A stretch of 64,000 bases of DNA, taken from positions 5,296,501 through 5,360,500 of the forward strand of contig NZ_CP119967.1 of NCBI RefSeq assembly GCF_029543085.1, given 5' to 3'. The notes beneath the pieces were generated by a model, which was not told the origin of the DNA, did no database searches, and saw only the letters and a program-made list of their open reading frames with translations. This document shows positions 7,907 to 15,215 of this stretch, one piece after another. This stretch comes from Pseudomonas sp. A34-9 (lineage in GTDB: Bacteria > Pseudomonadota > Gammaproteobacteria > Pseudomonadales > Pseudomonadaceae). Both the position numbers and the translations under genes were made by a program. Within the stretch, counting starts at the first letter, position 1. The number at the start of each line of letters is the position of its first letter.

Positions 7907-8240
7907 GTTTATTTGAGTAACCCTGATCTACCCACTGCAGCAAGCACGGTCATGATGGAAAGCATACAATTGCACTCCATTTCCCCAATACAAGCTTCTG
8001 CTTGAGTGGAGGCGGAAAGTTACTTACGTCCTCCGTACCAAGCGTACCGCGCTGGGTGTAGAAATTCGTGAACGCAACGAGCCAGACGCACCGCCTAGCT
8101 CTCCGTCAGCGAATGAGCACGCAGCTACGACTATGCCACCACATACTAGGGCTTCACACCGCCTGTAGGGCGCGTGCTTAGTATCTAGGAGGTCAGTCCG
8201 AACCTACCAGAGAGGCTGCAAGAGCGCGGCGAAGGCCCGG
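7907..8240. other. Intergenic stretch without supported gene
   Basis: This lies between the convergent MvaT-like and membrane-partner genes. A plus-strand frame is open for about 54 codons (roughly 8006-8167, basic, ending in a proline/serine-rich tail) but has no start with a ribosome binding site. It may be the tail of a decayed gene. No repeat or RNA gene is seen. Confidence 0.4.
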
Positions 8241-8630
8241 CTAAATATTGTACGCCTTGATGATTTTGGAAAGAGCGACGAATAGGACCATAGATGCTAG
8301 TAAACCCCATACGCTCCATTGCAAGAAAATTAACTTACGCTTAAGGCCAGGTTGAAGACTGGCGAGATCTTCCGTATTCAGTTCTCCCCGTTTTATGAAC
8401 GATTTTGGAAACGTCACAATGCCCGAAATACCCCCTACGAGCAGAAGCTTCCCCCAAGGCCCGCCGTGCCTGAGTGGCGCTCTGATTGTTACAGCTGAAC
8501 AATTTTTGAGTGGTTCTAGCATTTCATCCAGTCGCGTGTAAGCCAAGTGCAGGCAGACGCCTATCCAGACAATGCTGAGAAGAATAACAACTCCGCAGAG
8601 GAAGCCGACAACGAGTCCCGCCATGCTCAT
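8241..8630 (-). CDS. Small membrane protein, candidate immunity partner
   Basis: A 129-residue protein with two clear hydrophobic segments, one near residues 5-30 and one near 103-123, and a weaker one near 62-78. Its start codon overlaps the stop of the upstream glycine-zipper gene by four bases, so the two are translationally coupled. A small multi-pass inner-membrane protein directly behind a putative pore-forming toxin is the classical position and topology of an immunity protein for colicin-like or type VI effectors. No family is recognised, so this role is inference from arrangement. Confidence 0.6.
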   Translation of the reverse strand: MSMAGLVVGFLCGVVILLSIVWIGVCLHLAYTRLDEMLEPLKNCSAVTIRAPLRHGGPWGKLLLVGGISGIVTFPKSFIKRGELNTEDLASLQPGLKRKLIFLQWSVWGLLASMVLFVALSKIIKAYNI

Positions 8631-9775
8631 TTCGTGACCTCATAAATAGCTTCGCCCAATGTCTCGCCCCCGGCGCCTAGAAGCTTTCCACCTGCGTATG
8701 AACCCGCACCGACAATGATGACGCCGCATAAAAGAGTGGCGGCTCCTCCCGTTGGAATTCCCAGTCCGATACAAATTGTACTTACGGTTGCGCCTGTCAG
8801 GGCGGCCCCTGTCATTGCTCCACCAGCCACGCCGCCGATAAAGTTGCCTCCCTCTGTGAATTTTATTTTTCTGCAGGCCGCTGCATTGCCCGCAGTGCAA
8901 ACATCTTGAACCTTCATATAGCTTGCGCCGCCCCCTACAGCAGTGCCAATCCAGCCGCCGTACTTAACAAACTTGGCTGCTTTGGCGACGCCTTCCGCGT
9001 GAGTGGCATAGCCGGGGATCTGCCCCGGCGCACCTGCCAAACTCCAGTGGTGCACCAAGCTTTTGCTTGATATACCAAGGGCAGATTTCAGACGAGGATG
9101 ATCAGGGAAACCAATGCCTTTCTTGGTTAGAAAGTTGAGTTGCTTGTCCAACTTGGCAAACAGTCGTGCACGCTCAGCGAAAAATTCAGGGCTACGTAAA
9201 TTGCCATCTCGTAGGAAGCTTTTCTGGTGCAGTGTTTCGATATCTTTTAAGGAGGTCTGCACGTCTCCAAGGTTCTTGGCGAAGATCGCCGTACCAACAC
9301 CGACTGAGGTTGAGCCTTCTGAAAGTATGGATTCGATTTCGCTCCGATGGCGAACCATGAAGCTGGCTTCTTCGTCAGTCATGGGCTTGAGTGCAGCATC
9401 CACTTTCTGAGCTGCTTCTGTTAGCAGTGCCTCTTCACGGGTGCACTGGAGATTGTTCGGATCGCTCAATACGATGAGTTGACCGGGCTTGGCATAGCCG
9501 GTTACGTGCGGGTTGAGTCGTTTGAATTTCTCAAGAGCGGCGCCGTTTGCTTTATCGAATAACGCAGCTTCGAGAGCAGAACGGGGCATCACTTCCTGGA
9601 CGATGTAGAAGCCGGGTTCAGCCGTTTCCTTTGCAACCTCAGGCTTCTTCGCAGGTTCATCAGGGTATTCCGCCCAGTACTTGGCGTGCAGATCCGTAGG
9701 TTCACCACCGCGGTAAGGTTTATTTCTCGGTGCATTTACGAGTGCGGGTTTTGGCACGTTTCCATATTCGCTCAT
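8627..9775 (-). CDS. LysM-like / glycine-zipper protein, candidate pore-forming toxin
   Basis: A 382-residue protein with no signal peptide. Residues 1-45 are proline-rich; residues about 52-102 (GFYIVQEVMPRSALEAALF to YAKPGQLIVLSD) have the layout of a LysM-like module. The middle is helical with long charged stretches. The C-terminal 120 residues are hydrophobic and glycine-rich with repeated G-x3-G patterns (GGWIGTAVGGGA, NFIGGVAGGAMTGA, GAGSYAGGKLLGAG), as in glycine-zipper pore-forming effectors. Followed and overlapped by a small membrane protein that may be immunity. No VgrG, Hcp or PAAR gene is in the window, so a delivery route is not shown. A structural membrane role remains possible. 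Confidence 0.6.
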   Translation of the reverse strand: MSEYGNVPKPALVNAPRNKPYRGGEPTDLHAKYWAEYPDEPAKKPEVAKETAEPGFYIVQEVMPRSALEAALFDKANGAALEKFKRLNPHVTGYAKPGQLIVLSDPNNLQCTREEALLTEAAQKVDAALKPMTDEEASFMVRHRSEIESILSEGSTSVGVGTAIFAKNLGDVQTSLKDIETLHQKSFLRDGNLRSPEFFAERARLFAKLDKQLNFLTKKGIGFPDHPRLKSALGISSKSLVHHWSLAGAPGQIPGYATHAEGVAKAAKFVKYGGWIGTAVGGGASYMKVQDVCTAGNAAACRKIKFTEGGNFIGGVAGGAMTGAALTGATVSTICIGLGIPTGGAATLLCGVIIVGAGSYAGGKLLGAGGETLGEAIYEVTK

Positions 9776-10239
9776 GAATCATCCTTGTTCGTCCCTGAGA
9801 ATACTGATTTGAGGCTGGGCATAGCGACACTATAGAAAAAGACCACCGCTGGCTGTAGGACAAATCCTAAGTGCTATGCCAAAACTCTGGATCCCTCTCA
9901 ATTGCTAGGGATGAAGGATAACTTACGAGGAAAGGCGATTGAATGAAGGCACATCGCCACCAAAAAATCGCCTCATCCATTTGATTGAGATTCATCTTAT
10001 GCTCAGTAACGGGAACCGGCAGAACAACTCCCATTCATTTTGAATGGCTGAGATCGGCCAAAAGCAGCCTCCCTGAAAGCTGATCCTGAGTGACTTACCT
10101 ATCATAGAAATTCCAACAATGGTAAATGCCGACAACCTCATTTTCTGTAAAAAACAATGTCAGTTCCTCTGGACATTCAAAAAGCACAGTTCTTCCCTAG
10201 ATTTCACACGTTAAACTATTCACATTCGATCCTCAGATA
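9776..10239. other. Intergenic region upstream of toxin-like gene
   Basis: No gene is supported. It should hold the leftward promoter of the glycine-zipper gene. A perfect 5-bp inverted repeat TAGGA-CAAA-TCCTA at 9856-9869 lies about 80 bases upstream of its ATG and could be an operator. A short hairpin CATTCA/TGAATG occurs near 10032-10046. Open frames here are under 45 codons and have no start signals. Confidence 0.4.
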
Positions 10240-11037
10240 TCACGCGATTTCTGATTCATTCAGACGACCTGCGAGACTATTTACGTGCTTCTTTAGCAAG
10301 TTGTAAAAATGCTGAGCAGCCAAAGTCAGTGCACCGACATCACACAGATTATCGTAGTACTCCCCCACGTTGACTCGCGCATGATCTAGTCGATGGCCCG
10401 CCTTAAGTTCTGCAACAAGTCGATCAGACATCTCTTCAAAGGTCATCTTTTTATCTACTGCACGATGCGCAAGATTAAGCACATCTGTCAGACAACTTAG
10501 TATTTCCTCATCGAAATATACTGAGAGCAATGCAGATAATGAGCCTATCTCTACAATTAGATTTCGATACTCACCGAAAACCAAGATAGTTCGCTCATCA
10601 AATTCCTTGTGTTTTTGGAGGTATAGTTGCTTGGACCCCTCATCACCTTCCATCTTAGAAATACCTACAGCAGCCAAAGCCAACTCTCGCTCCGACATAA
10701 AGTGCTGATACTTTTTTACAGTATCAATCAATCGAGCGACATCTACCACGGCCCTCTTAAACGTATCAATTTTCAATCGAGACTCTTCTTGGAGCCATAG
10801 GTAGCGCTGCTGCGACTTCCATACCTGCCCCTTATAATCCTCAAATTGCTTTGAATATTCTACCTTCACAGACTCAATCTTAGACGTAATCACCTCGATA
10901 TCTTCTTTAGTAGCCAAGTTCTTGCCCTTTTCAGCCATGTAACCTGGCAAGAAACTCCGCACTATCAGTGAGAACACTCCTCCCACGATGAAAGATAGGA
11001 AGTAACGCATAAATAAATCCAAGTCAAACCATTCCAA
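10240..11037 (-). CDS. Membrane-anchored hypothetical protein
   Basis: A 265-residue protein with one N-terminal membrane segment (about residues 9-30, YFLSFIVGGVFSLIVRSFLP) followed by a charged coiled coil starting GKNLATKEDIEVITSKIESV and a helical C-terminal domain. The initiation codon is TTG at 11037, chosen because a perfect AGGAGGT lies six bases upstream; the nearby ATG is in another frame. The LATKEDIE-type motif after a single membrane helix recurs in unknown proteins of genomic islands. Visibly AT-richer than the core genes. It may belong with the next leftward genes as one cargo unit. Function unknown. Confidence 0.7.
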   Translation of the reverse strand: MEWFDLDLFMRYFLSFIVGGVFSLIVRSFLPGYMAEKGKNLATKEDIEVITSKIESVKVEYSKQFEDYKGQVWKSQQRYLWLQEESRLKIDTFKRAVVDVARLIDTVKKYQHFMSERELALAAVGISKMEGDEGSKQLYLQKHKEFDERTILVFGEYRNLIVEIGSLSALLSVYFDEEILSCLTDVLNLAHRAVDKKMTFEEMSDRLVAELKAGHRLDHARVNVGEYYDNLCDVGALTLAAQHFYNLLKKHVNSLAGRLNESEIA

Positions 11038-11108
11038 CCGCTACCTCCTGACAATCAAGTTAAAATCAAGTTAAAGAGAGAAAAGTATTGCGAAAATATT
11101 AAATTTCG

Positions 11109-11846
11109 TTAGCGCTCATACCTACCGAGCCTCAATGACTTTATTGTCTCAAATTTGGATATCAGAAGTATCGACCTTTCGGGTTCAAAGAAGAAAAAGA
11201 AATCACCAGCATGGCCAATGAATCGTGGACTTTGAATAGGCAGTGCATTGGGCGTTACGGTCACGTCATCAATTATGTAATCGAATGCTTTTCCCTCCAA
11301 GACAGCGGTCGCCTTCAACTGACCATGCCCGAAAGCAATAAAAGGGAGAACTGCAAGTAAGAACAAGCATGCAGTACGAGGGCCTTCTGCGGGGATTTGA
11401 CGTGCTAAGATATCATGAGTGCTAGCATATAAGGCGAGAGGGGCTCCGATCAGAACTGGTAATGCGACCTGCCACTTTTCTACTGGACCGTAAATTAAAA
11501 AGGTTAAAACTCCAGCAATATACAACATAACCAATAAGCGTTTATATTTTCTTAGAAATCGCGCTGGAGATGTATCTCTACCCTCTCCAGGCTGGAGCGC
11601 TGGCCCAACATGTACGAACTGACCAACCATTACTCCAAATGCCAAAAACACAAAAGCCGACGCAATTGGGTATATTGTTGATTTAACGATATCCGTTAGG
11701 TTTACATATTCTAAAATATTAACCCCAAATGGAGACCAGTACCCCCATAGATAGAGAACTCCCGCCGCCGCAAAGTACAAGGACAGAAAGTATATGTAGG
11801 CACCTGATTGCTCTTTTAACCCTTCTGGAAACAATTTTTCACCCAT
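11109..11846 (-). CDS. Multi-pass membrane protein of unknown function
   Basis: A 245-residue protein with about five hydrophobic segments (for example IYFLSLYFAAAGVLYLWGYW, IYPIASAFVFLAFGVMVG, LLVMLYIAGVLTFLIYG) and a soluble C-terminus that ends in SKFETIKSLRLGRYER. The ATG at 11846 is chosen for GAGGAG five bases upstream; a GTG at 11858 is the other option. AT-rich, leftward, 71 bases upstream of the membrane-anchored gene, so the two may be co-transcribed. No family recognised. An ion-channel or immunity-type membrane role would be guesswork. Confidence 0.65.
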   Translation of the reverse strand: MGEKLFPEGLKEQSGAYIYFLSLYFAAAGVLYLWGYWSPFGVNILEYVNLTDIVKSTIYPIASAFVFLAFGVMVGQFVHVGPALQPGEGRDTSPARFLRKYKRLLVMLYIAGVLTFLIYGPVEKWQVALPVLIGAPLALYASTHDILARQIPAEGPRTACLFLLAVLPFIAFGHGQLKATAVLEGKAFDYIIDDVTVTPNALPIQSPRFIGHAGDFFFFFEPERSILLISKFETIKSLRLGRYER

Positions 11847-12029
11847 GAAGCTCCTCACGTGAGCGTTTGTTGAATGGCGAATCCTATGCGGAGAGCGGCA
11901 GCTATCTCCGTTCGCTCTGTTGCACGGATAAACTTTGCGATATTCAAAACAGCCAGCTTGACTTATACAAATTTTTTAAAAAAAACACCACCTCGGTCAC
12001 TAGAGACTCATCATCTCTAAAATTTACAG

Positions 12030-13268
12030 CTATTCCTTATTAGAAAAAAATATTCTGGAAAAAATAGCGTAACCTCTGACACCCATATAAACAACCAAAA
12101 GAAAGACCAGCAACATAGCAAGCTCTACGGAAACTTCTTGGCTAGCGGAGTTATAACCAAATAAAAGAATCGCCGCCATGCATGCCGCAATCACTATCAG
12201 CGACACAATTTCAAGCAATAAGTACTGGTGCTTATATCTTGCCTCTAGAGACTTATATTGTGTATCGAACTGTTCTTTAATAGCATTATGCTTCTTTTTG
12301 ATTAACCCCCACTCATTATCAATCTCATTATATATTGACTGCAAGGTATTACGTTGATTAATTATTAGTAGAAGCATAAATACCGTGAAAGCCAGAGCGC
12401 CAGACAGAATTAAGAAGTTCTTCAGGGTCACGTGACTGGACGGCTCAAACTGGCTACCTGCAACAATTAGTGCCGCCGGTACTGTTAGCAGCTGATTTTG
12501 AATATCCGAAAACACTTTGTTAATCTTAGTTATGAATTCAAACTTGCTTTTCTCAATCTCGGCCTTTATTTTCTGAAAAGAAAACTCGGAGACGTATAGC
12601 TGATATCCAGACGATACGCGCCGTTTGAACTCTTCAAATTTTTCATTCAAAAGCCCCACATCAAAAACACAGCCCTCGAACTCCTTGGATAGTTCAAGGA
12701 GAACCGATTTAATAATAGTTTTCTTTTGGTCGGCATGTATCTCATCCGTGACATAACGCCCGATGAACTCCTGTAAGCCTTGGATAGGCGTGATTTTATC
12801 TGCCTGATAATCTATATGGAGTTCGATTTTTTCTTTGTGGAAAAATATGATTTTTGTTGATGTCGGTTCTGTGCCGTGTTCTGCGAGTTTGCTCAAGGAC
12901 TCTACGAGAAGCACGGTGTCCAAATAGGCTTGGACCGGCAGAGGTCGATCAACGTCTGCGGCGCTAAAAAGATAGTCGAGATCCGCAATATAGAACTCTT
13001 TTGGGCACTTCTTTTTTCTTGATGCGCCGGCAAGGAGATCAGTTAGTGATTGTGCAAAAAACTCGTTAGCCGCAGAGAGAGCCCTGAATACTATCAGCCC
13101 TGTTTCTGGATTAGAGGAGATCAGTAATCCAGCTTGCTCCAGCTCTCCAGTTATCTTGGAAAAGCTAGGATTTGTTGCTGTGCCACTTACTCGTCCACGC
13201 GACACTTCTTTGTCATTGAGAGATCTATATGACCATGCTGATAGTTCAAGCTTGCTCATCGGCATCAT
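12030..13268 (-). CDS. Membrane protein paired with NdpA-like protein, candidate defence component
   Basis: A 412-residue protein. Residues 1-230 are soluble and begin with a possible winged-helix (SFSKITGELEQAGLLIS, then GLIVF); residues about 225-260 and 305-350 are helical and charged; hydrophobic segments lie near 284-304, 350-371 and 381-398. This gives a cytoplasmic N-terminal sensor or effector part anchored by a C-terminal membrane domain. The ATG at 13268 has GGAGA five bases upstream; ATG 13259 is possible. The gene overlaps the end of the NdpA-like gene by 23 bases, so the two proteins probably act together. I recognise no family for it. Confidence 0.7.
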   Translation of the reverse strand: MMPMSKLELSAWSYRSLNDKEVSRGRVSGTATNPSFSKITGELEQAGLLISSNPETGLIVFRALSAANEFFAQSLTDLLAGASRKKKCPKEFYIADLDYLFSAADVDRPLPVQAYLDTVLLVESLSKLAEHGTEPTSTKIIFFHKEKIELHIDYQADKITPIQGLQEFIGRYVTDEIHADQKKTIIKSVLLELSKEFEGCVFDVGLLNEKFEEFKRRVSSGYQLYVSEFSFQKIKAEIEKSKFEFITKINKVFSDIQNQLLTVPAALIVAGSQFEPSSHVTLKNFLILSGALAFTVFMLLLIINQRNTLQSIYNEIDNEWGLIKKKHNAIKEQFDTQYKSLEARYKHQYLLLEIVSLIVIAACMAAILLFGYNSASQEVSVELAMLLVFLLVVYMGVRGYAIFSRIFFSNKE

Positions 13269-14286
13269 CTAACTCTCCAAGAGCTTTCCTCATATCCCTG
13301 ACAAGCTCCGCTGGAGGGCGTTTAATTATAATTGAGTCGGCGTCCGGATCGTAGTAAACAGTTTCGGTGCGCAGATCATTAACATCAAAACTTAAACTTA
13401 CAGAGCCAAAGCGGCGACTAACCCGCATAAGTTTCTTATAGGTTGCAGGATTTGGGGAAAAAATCTCACTCACTTCATAATTGTTTTCCCTGATGTACTG
13501 TACAAAGCTTTCAGGATCTTGTTCATTTATATGCGCAGATAGAGCGGTCAGATTTACCGGAGCTTCTTCTTGTTTTCTCTCATTGCAAAAATTGTAAAGT
13601 CTGTCTCGAGTAAGCTGGCAACGATCCGCATCCCACCCCTGAGCAGCGTAGTAATCTTCCATGGCTTTAACTGCGATTTCGGTGTTGTGTTTTGCATCAG
13701 TATATTCTGTGCAAGATATGGCAGCCCTGAAATATTGAGTGATCTCAGATTCGCCCGCTCTGCGCTTTATAAAAGACAAGTAAGGTTGCTGGTCATTCTG
13801 CCACTTTTCAATATCGATGCGCGCTGCCTCGTGTAGGTGGCTAATATCGAATGAAAGAGAATTGTTCAGGTCGAGGGTTTCTTCATCAATACCAACTCCT
13901 TCCTTGAGCTTAAGCATCGCTATTAAAAGCCAGTCTCTTCCTTGATTGGTGTATCGAACAAACAGAGGCCAGCTCGTAGTGGCCATAAACTGGTCTTTCA
14001 TTCTATCGGCAATGAGATCACAGGATGTATTGCTAAATTCGATGATGTTAGACTCTTCGTTGGAATAGTCCTGCATGATGTTTGGAAATGGGTGAGCAGC
14101 TCCCTGCCCAAAGGTTCCATAGCCATTACTTAGCTTTGTATAAAGAGCTAAGACATCTGTGCATAACGTAGTGAGTCGATCATCCAGTGGCAAAACTACA
14201 GGCCGGCGGCGCATACCAATAGAATCTGCACCATTTGTTTCTTTGGCCTTCAAAACGCCATGAATTATCGACTCTCTGATTTCCAT
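13246..14286 (-). CDS. NdpA/YejK-like nucleoid-associated protein
   Basis: A 346-residue protein of the NdpA (YejK) nucleoid-associated family. It matches across its length: the central ISHLHEAARIDIEKW and QPYLSFIKRRAGESEI parallel the E. coli YejK segment around its INHADIVARIDLTEW, the DRLYNFCNERKQ region parallels the QQVYSYCNEQLQ region, and the C-terminus (VSLSFDVNDL, then YYDPDADSIIIK) parallels the YejK end. Family members bind DNA and, in YejK, topoisomerase IV. The housekeeping copy normally stands alone; this AT-rich copy sits in an island and overlaps a membrane-protein gene. A role with that partner in sensing or silencing invading DNA is inference. Confidence 0.82.
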   Translation of the reverse strand: MEIRESIIHGVLKAKETNGADSIGMRRRPVVLPLDDRLTTLCTDVLALYTKLSNGYGTFGQGAAHPFPNIMQDYSNEESNIIEFSNTSCDLIADRMKDQFMATTSWPLFVRYTNQGRDWLLIAMLKLKEGVGIDEETLDLNNSLSFDISHLHEAARIDIEKWQNDQQPYLSFIKRRAGESEITQYFRAAISCTEYTDAKHNTEIAVKAMEDYYAAQGWDADRCQLTRDRLYNFCNERKQEEAPVNLTALSAHINEQDPESFVQYIRENNYEVSEIFSPNPATYKKLMRVSRRFGSVSLSFDVNDLRTETVYYDPDADSIIIKRPPAELVRDMRKALGELDDADEQA

Positions 14287-14407
14287 CGCTAGTAAAACTC
14301 CCTGCTGAATTTAGTGGTTGTTGGGCGTCTGGCTTACTACGACCGACTAGGTTTGAAGGCGAAGCCTACGATCAAGGGCAGCTACAGGCAAGCAAAACGC
14401 CACTACC

Positions 14408-14542
14408 TTAGTGACCGTTCGTAATTTTCTTCAGCTCCTCGTTCAGTGTAGATATTGGATTGCCTCTAGTTTGATAGACGTCATTGGATAGCTGCTTTTG
14501 GTCGAAAGCGGCCTGCTGCGACTGCTGGCTAATCGCTGGCAC
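14408..14542 (-). pseudogene. Possible gene remnant or 44-residue ORF
   Basis: A minus-strand frame is open for about 50 codons and reads like real protein, with polar helical composition (ISQQSQQAAFDQKQLSND, then NPISTLNEELKKITNGH). A GTG at 14542 could start a 44-residue product, but there is no ribosome binding site and a stop lies 11 codons upstream. This fits the surviving C-terminus of a lost gene upstream of the NdpA-like gene. No family recognised. Confidence 0.3.
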
Positions 14543-14664
14543 AGCTGACGGACTGGTGATTACAGGTCGCTAATCGCATTTAGTGGGCAGGCAGGGGTGG
14601 GAGCACTCTCCCCTCCTGCATCATAGGCGTGACCTCGTTTATTCCTCTTTCATGCATCAGAAGC

Positions 14665-14786
14665 GTTACACCAAATGGCTGAGTTACACGCCTCAAGATT
14701 GGTGTACGAAGGCGATGTAACATTAATAATAATCAATAAATACAGTTACTTACCAATCACCGTTACACCAGTTACATGAGTTACAC
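14665..14786. repeat. GTTACAC repeat cluster, right copy
   Basis: GTTACAC occurs at 14665-14671, 14683-14689, 14762-14768 and 14780-14786, with GTTACA at 14771-14776 and an inverted TGTAAC at 14716-14721. The starts at 14762, 14771 and 14780 are exactly 9 bases apart, as in the left cluster (843, 852, 861) but on the opposite strand. Between the sub-clusters lies the AT-rich tract ATTAATAATAATCAATAAAT (14723-14742), the kind of easily melted DNA found at origins. Candidate replication origin or partner site. Confidence 0.7.
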
Positions 14787-14890
14787 CACATTTGGAGGCC
14801 CCCCCGCACCCCGGAGGCATCAATCCCACCAGCGAACGTCAGGTGTATCTCCCGCAGTGTGCCTGGGGCCCCAGAGGTTTTCTTTGAGAC

Positions 14891-15131
14891 ACGGGGTCGG
14901 AAACCCGCAGGAGCTTGTTAGCGGGAGAACTCCCAGCTTAGTGAACAGGTGAACCCGGTGAACTGCCGGTTCACCTGTGCATTTGCCCTACGGAATGACG
15001 TCTTTGGGTCACCATTACCGAAACGGTAACGATGGCTGTTTTTCAACGTGATTCTTTCAATTTCAATGACTGAAATTTCAGTAACTCTTGAGTCCTCCCA
15101 CTAACGAAACCTCGCGGGTTTCCGACCCCGT
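14891..15131. repeat. 18-bp perfect inverted repeat flanking origin-like DNA
   Basis: ACGGGGTCGGAAACCCGC at 14891-14908 and its exact reverse complement at 15114-15131, about 205 bases apart. Outside the arms, GGGGCCCC at 14873-14880 and a similar GGGGCCCCC just after 15150 extend the symmetry imperfectly. The enclosed DNA contains the GGTGAAC boxes and a hairpin near 15014-15042. It may be an origin boundary, a packaging (cos) site recognised by a helper phage, or a transcription insulator; sequence alone does not decide. Confidence 0.65.
14941..14976. other. P4-type origin-like GGTGAAC boxes
   Basis: GGTGAAC at 14948-14954 and 14957-14963, inverted GTTCACC at 14969-14975, and a partial TGAACA at 14942-14947. 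The P4 alpha primase-helicase recognises iterons of the form GGTGAACAG at ori and crr, and this element encodes an alpha-like protein. The nine-base step between the first two boxes matches the phasing of the GTGTAAC repeats nearby. Origin function is inferred from this match. Confidence 0.5.
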
Positions 15132-15215
15132 ACCTAACGATTTTCCGTAGGGGCCCCCGGCATTTTCCGCTCGTTCACCACGGTGGTACGCTAAAGCTCA
15201 ACTTAAGGAGTGGCT

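Noticed and set aside
8006..8167. 54-codon plus-strand open stretch
   Set aside because: No start codon with a ribosome site, and the tail is proline/serine-rich; kept only as a possible decayed gene end.
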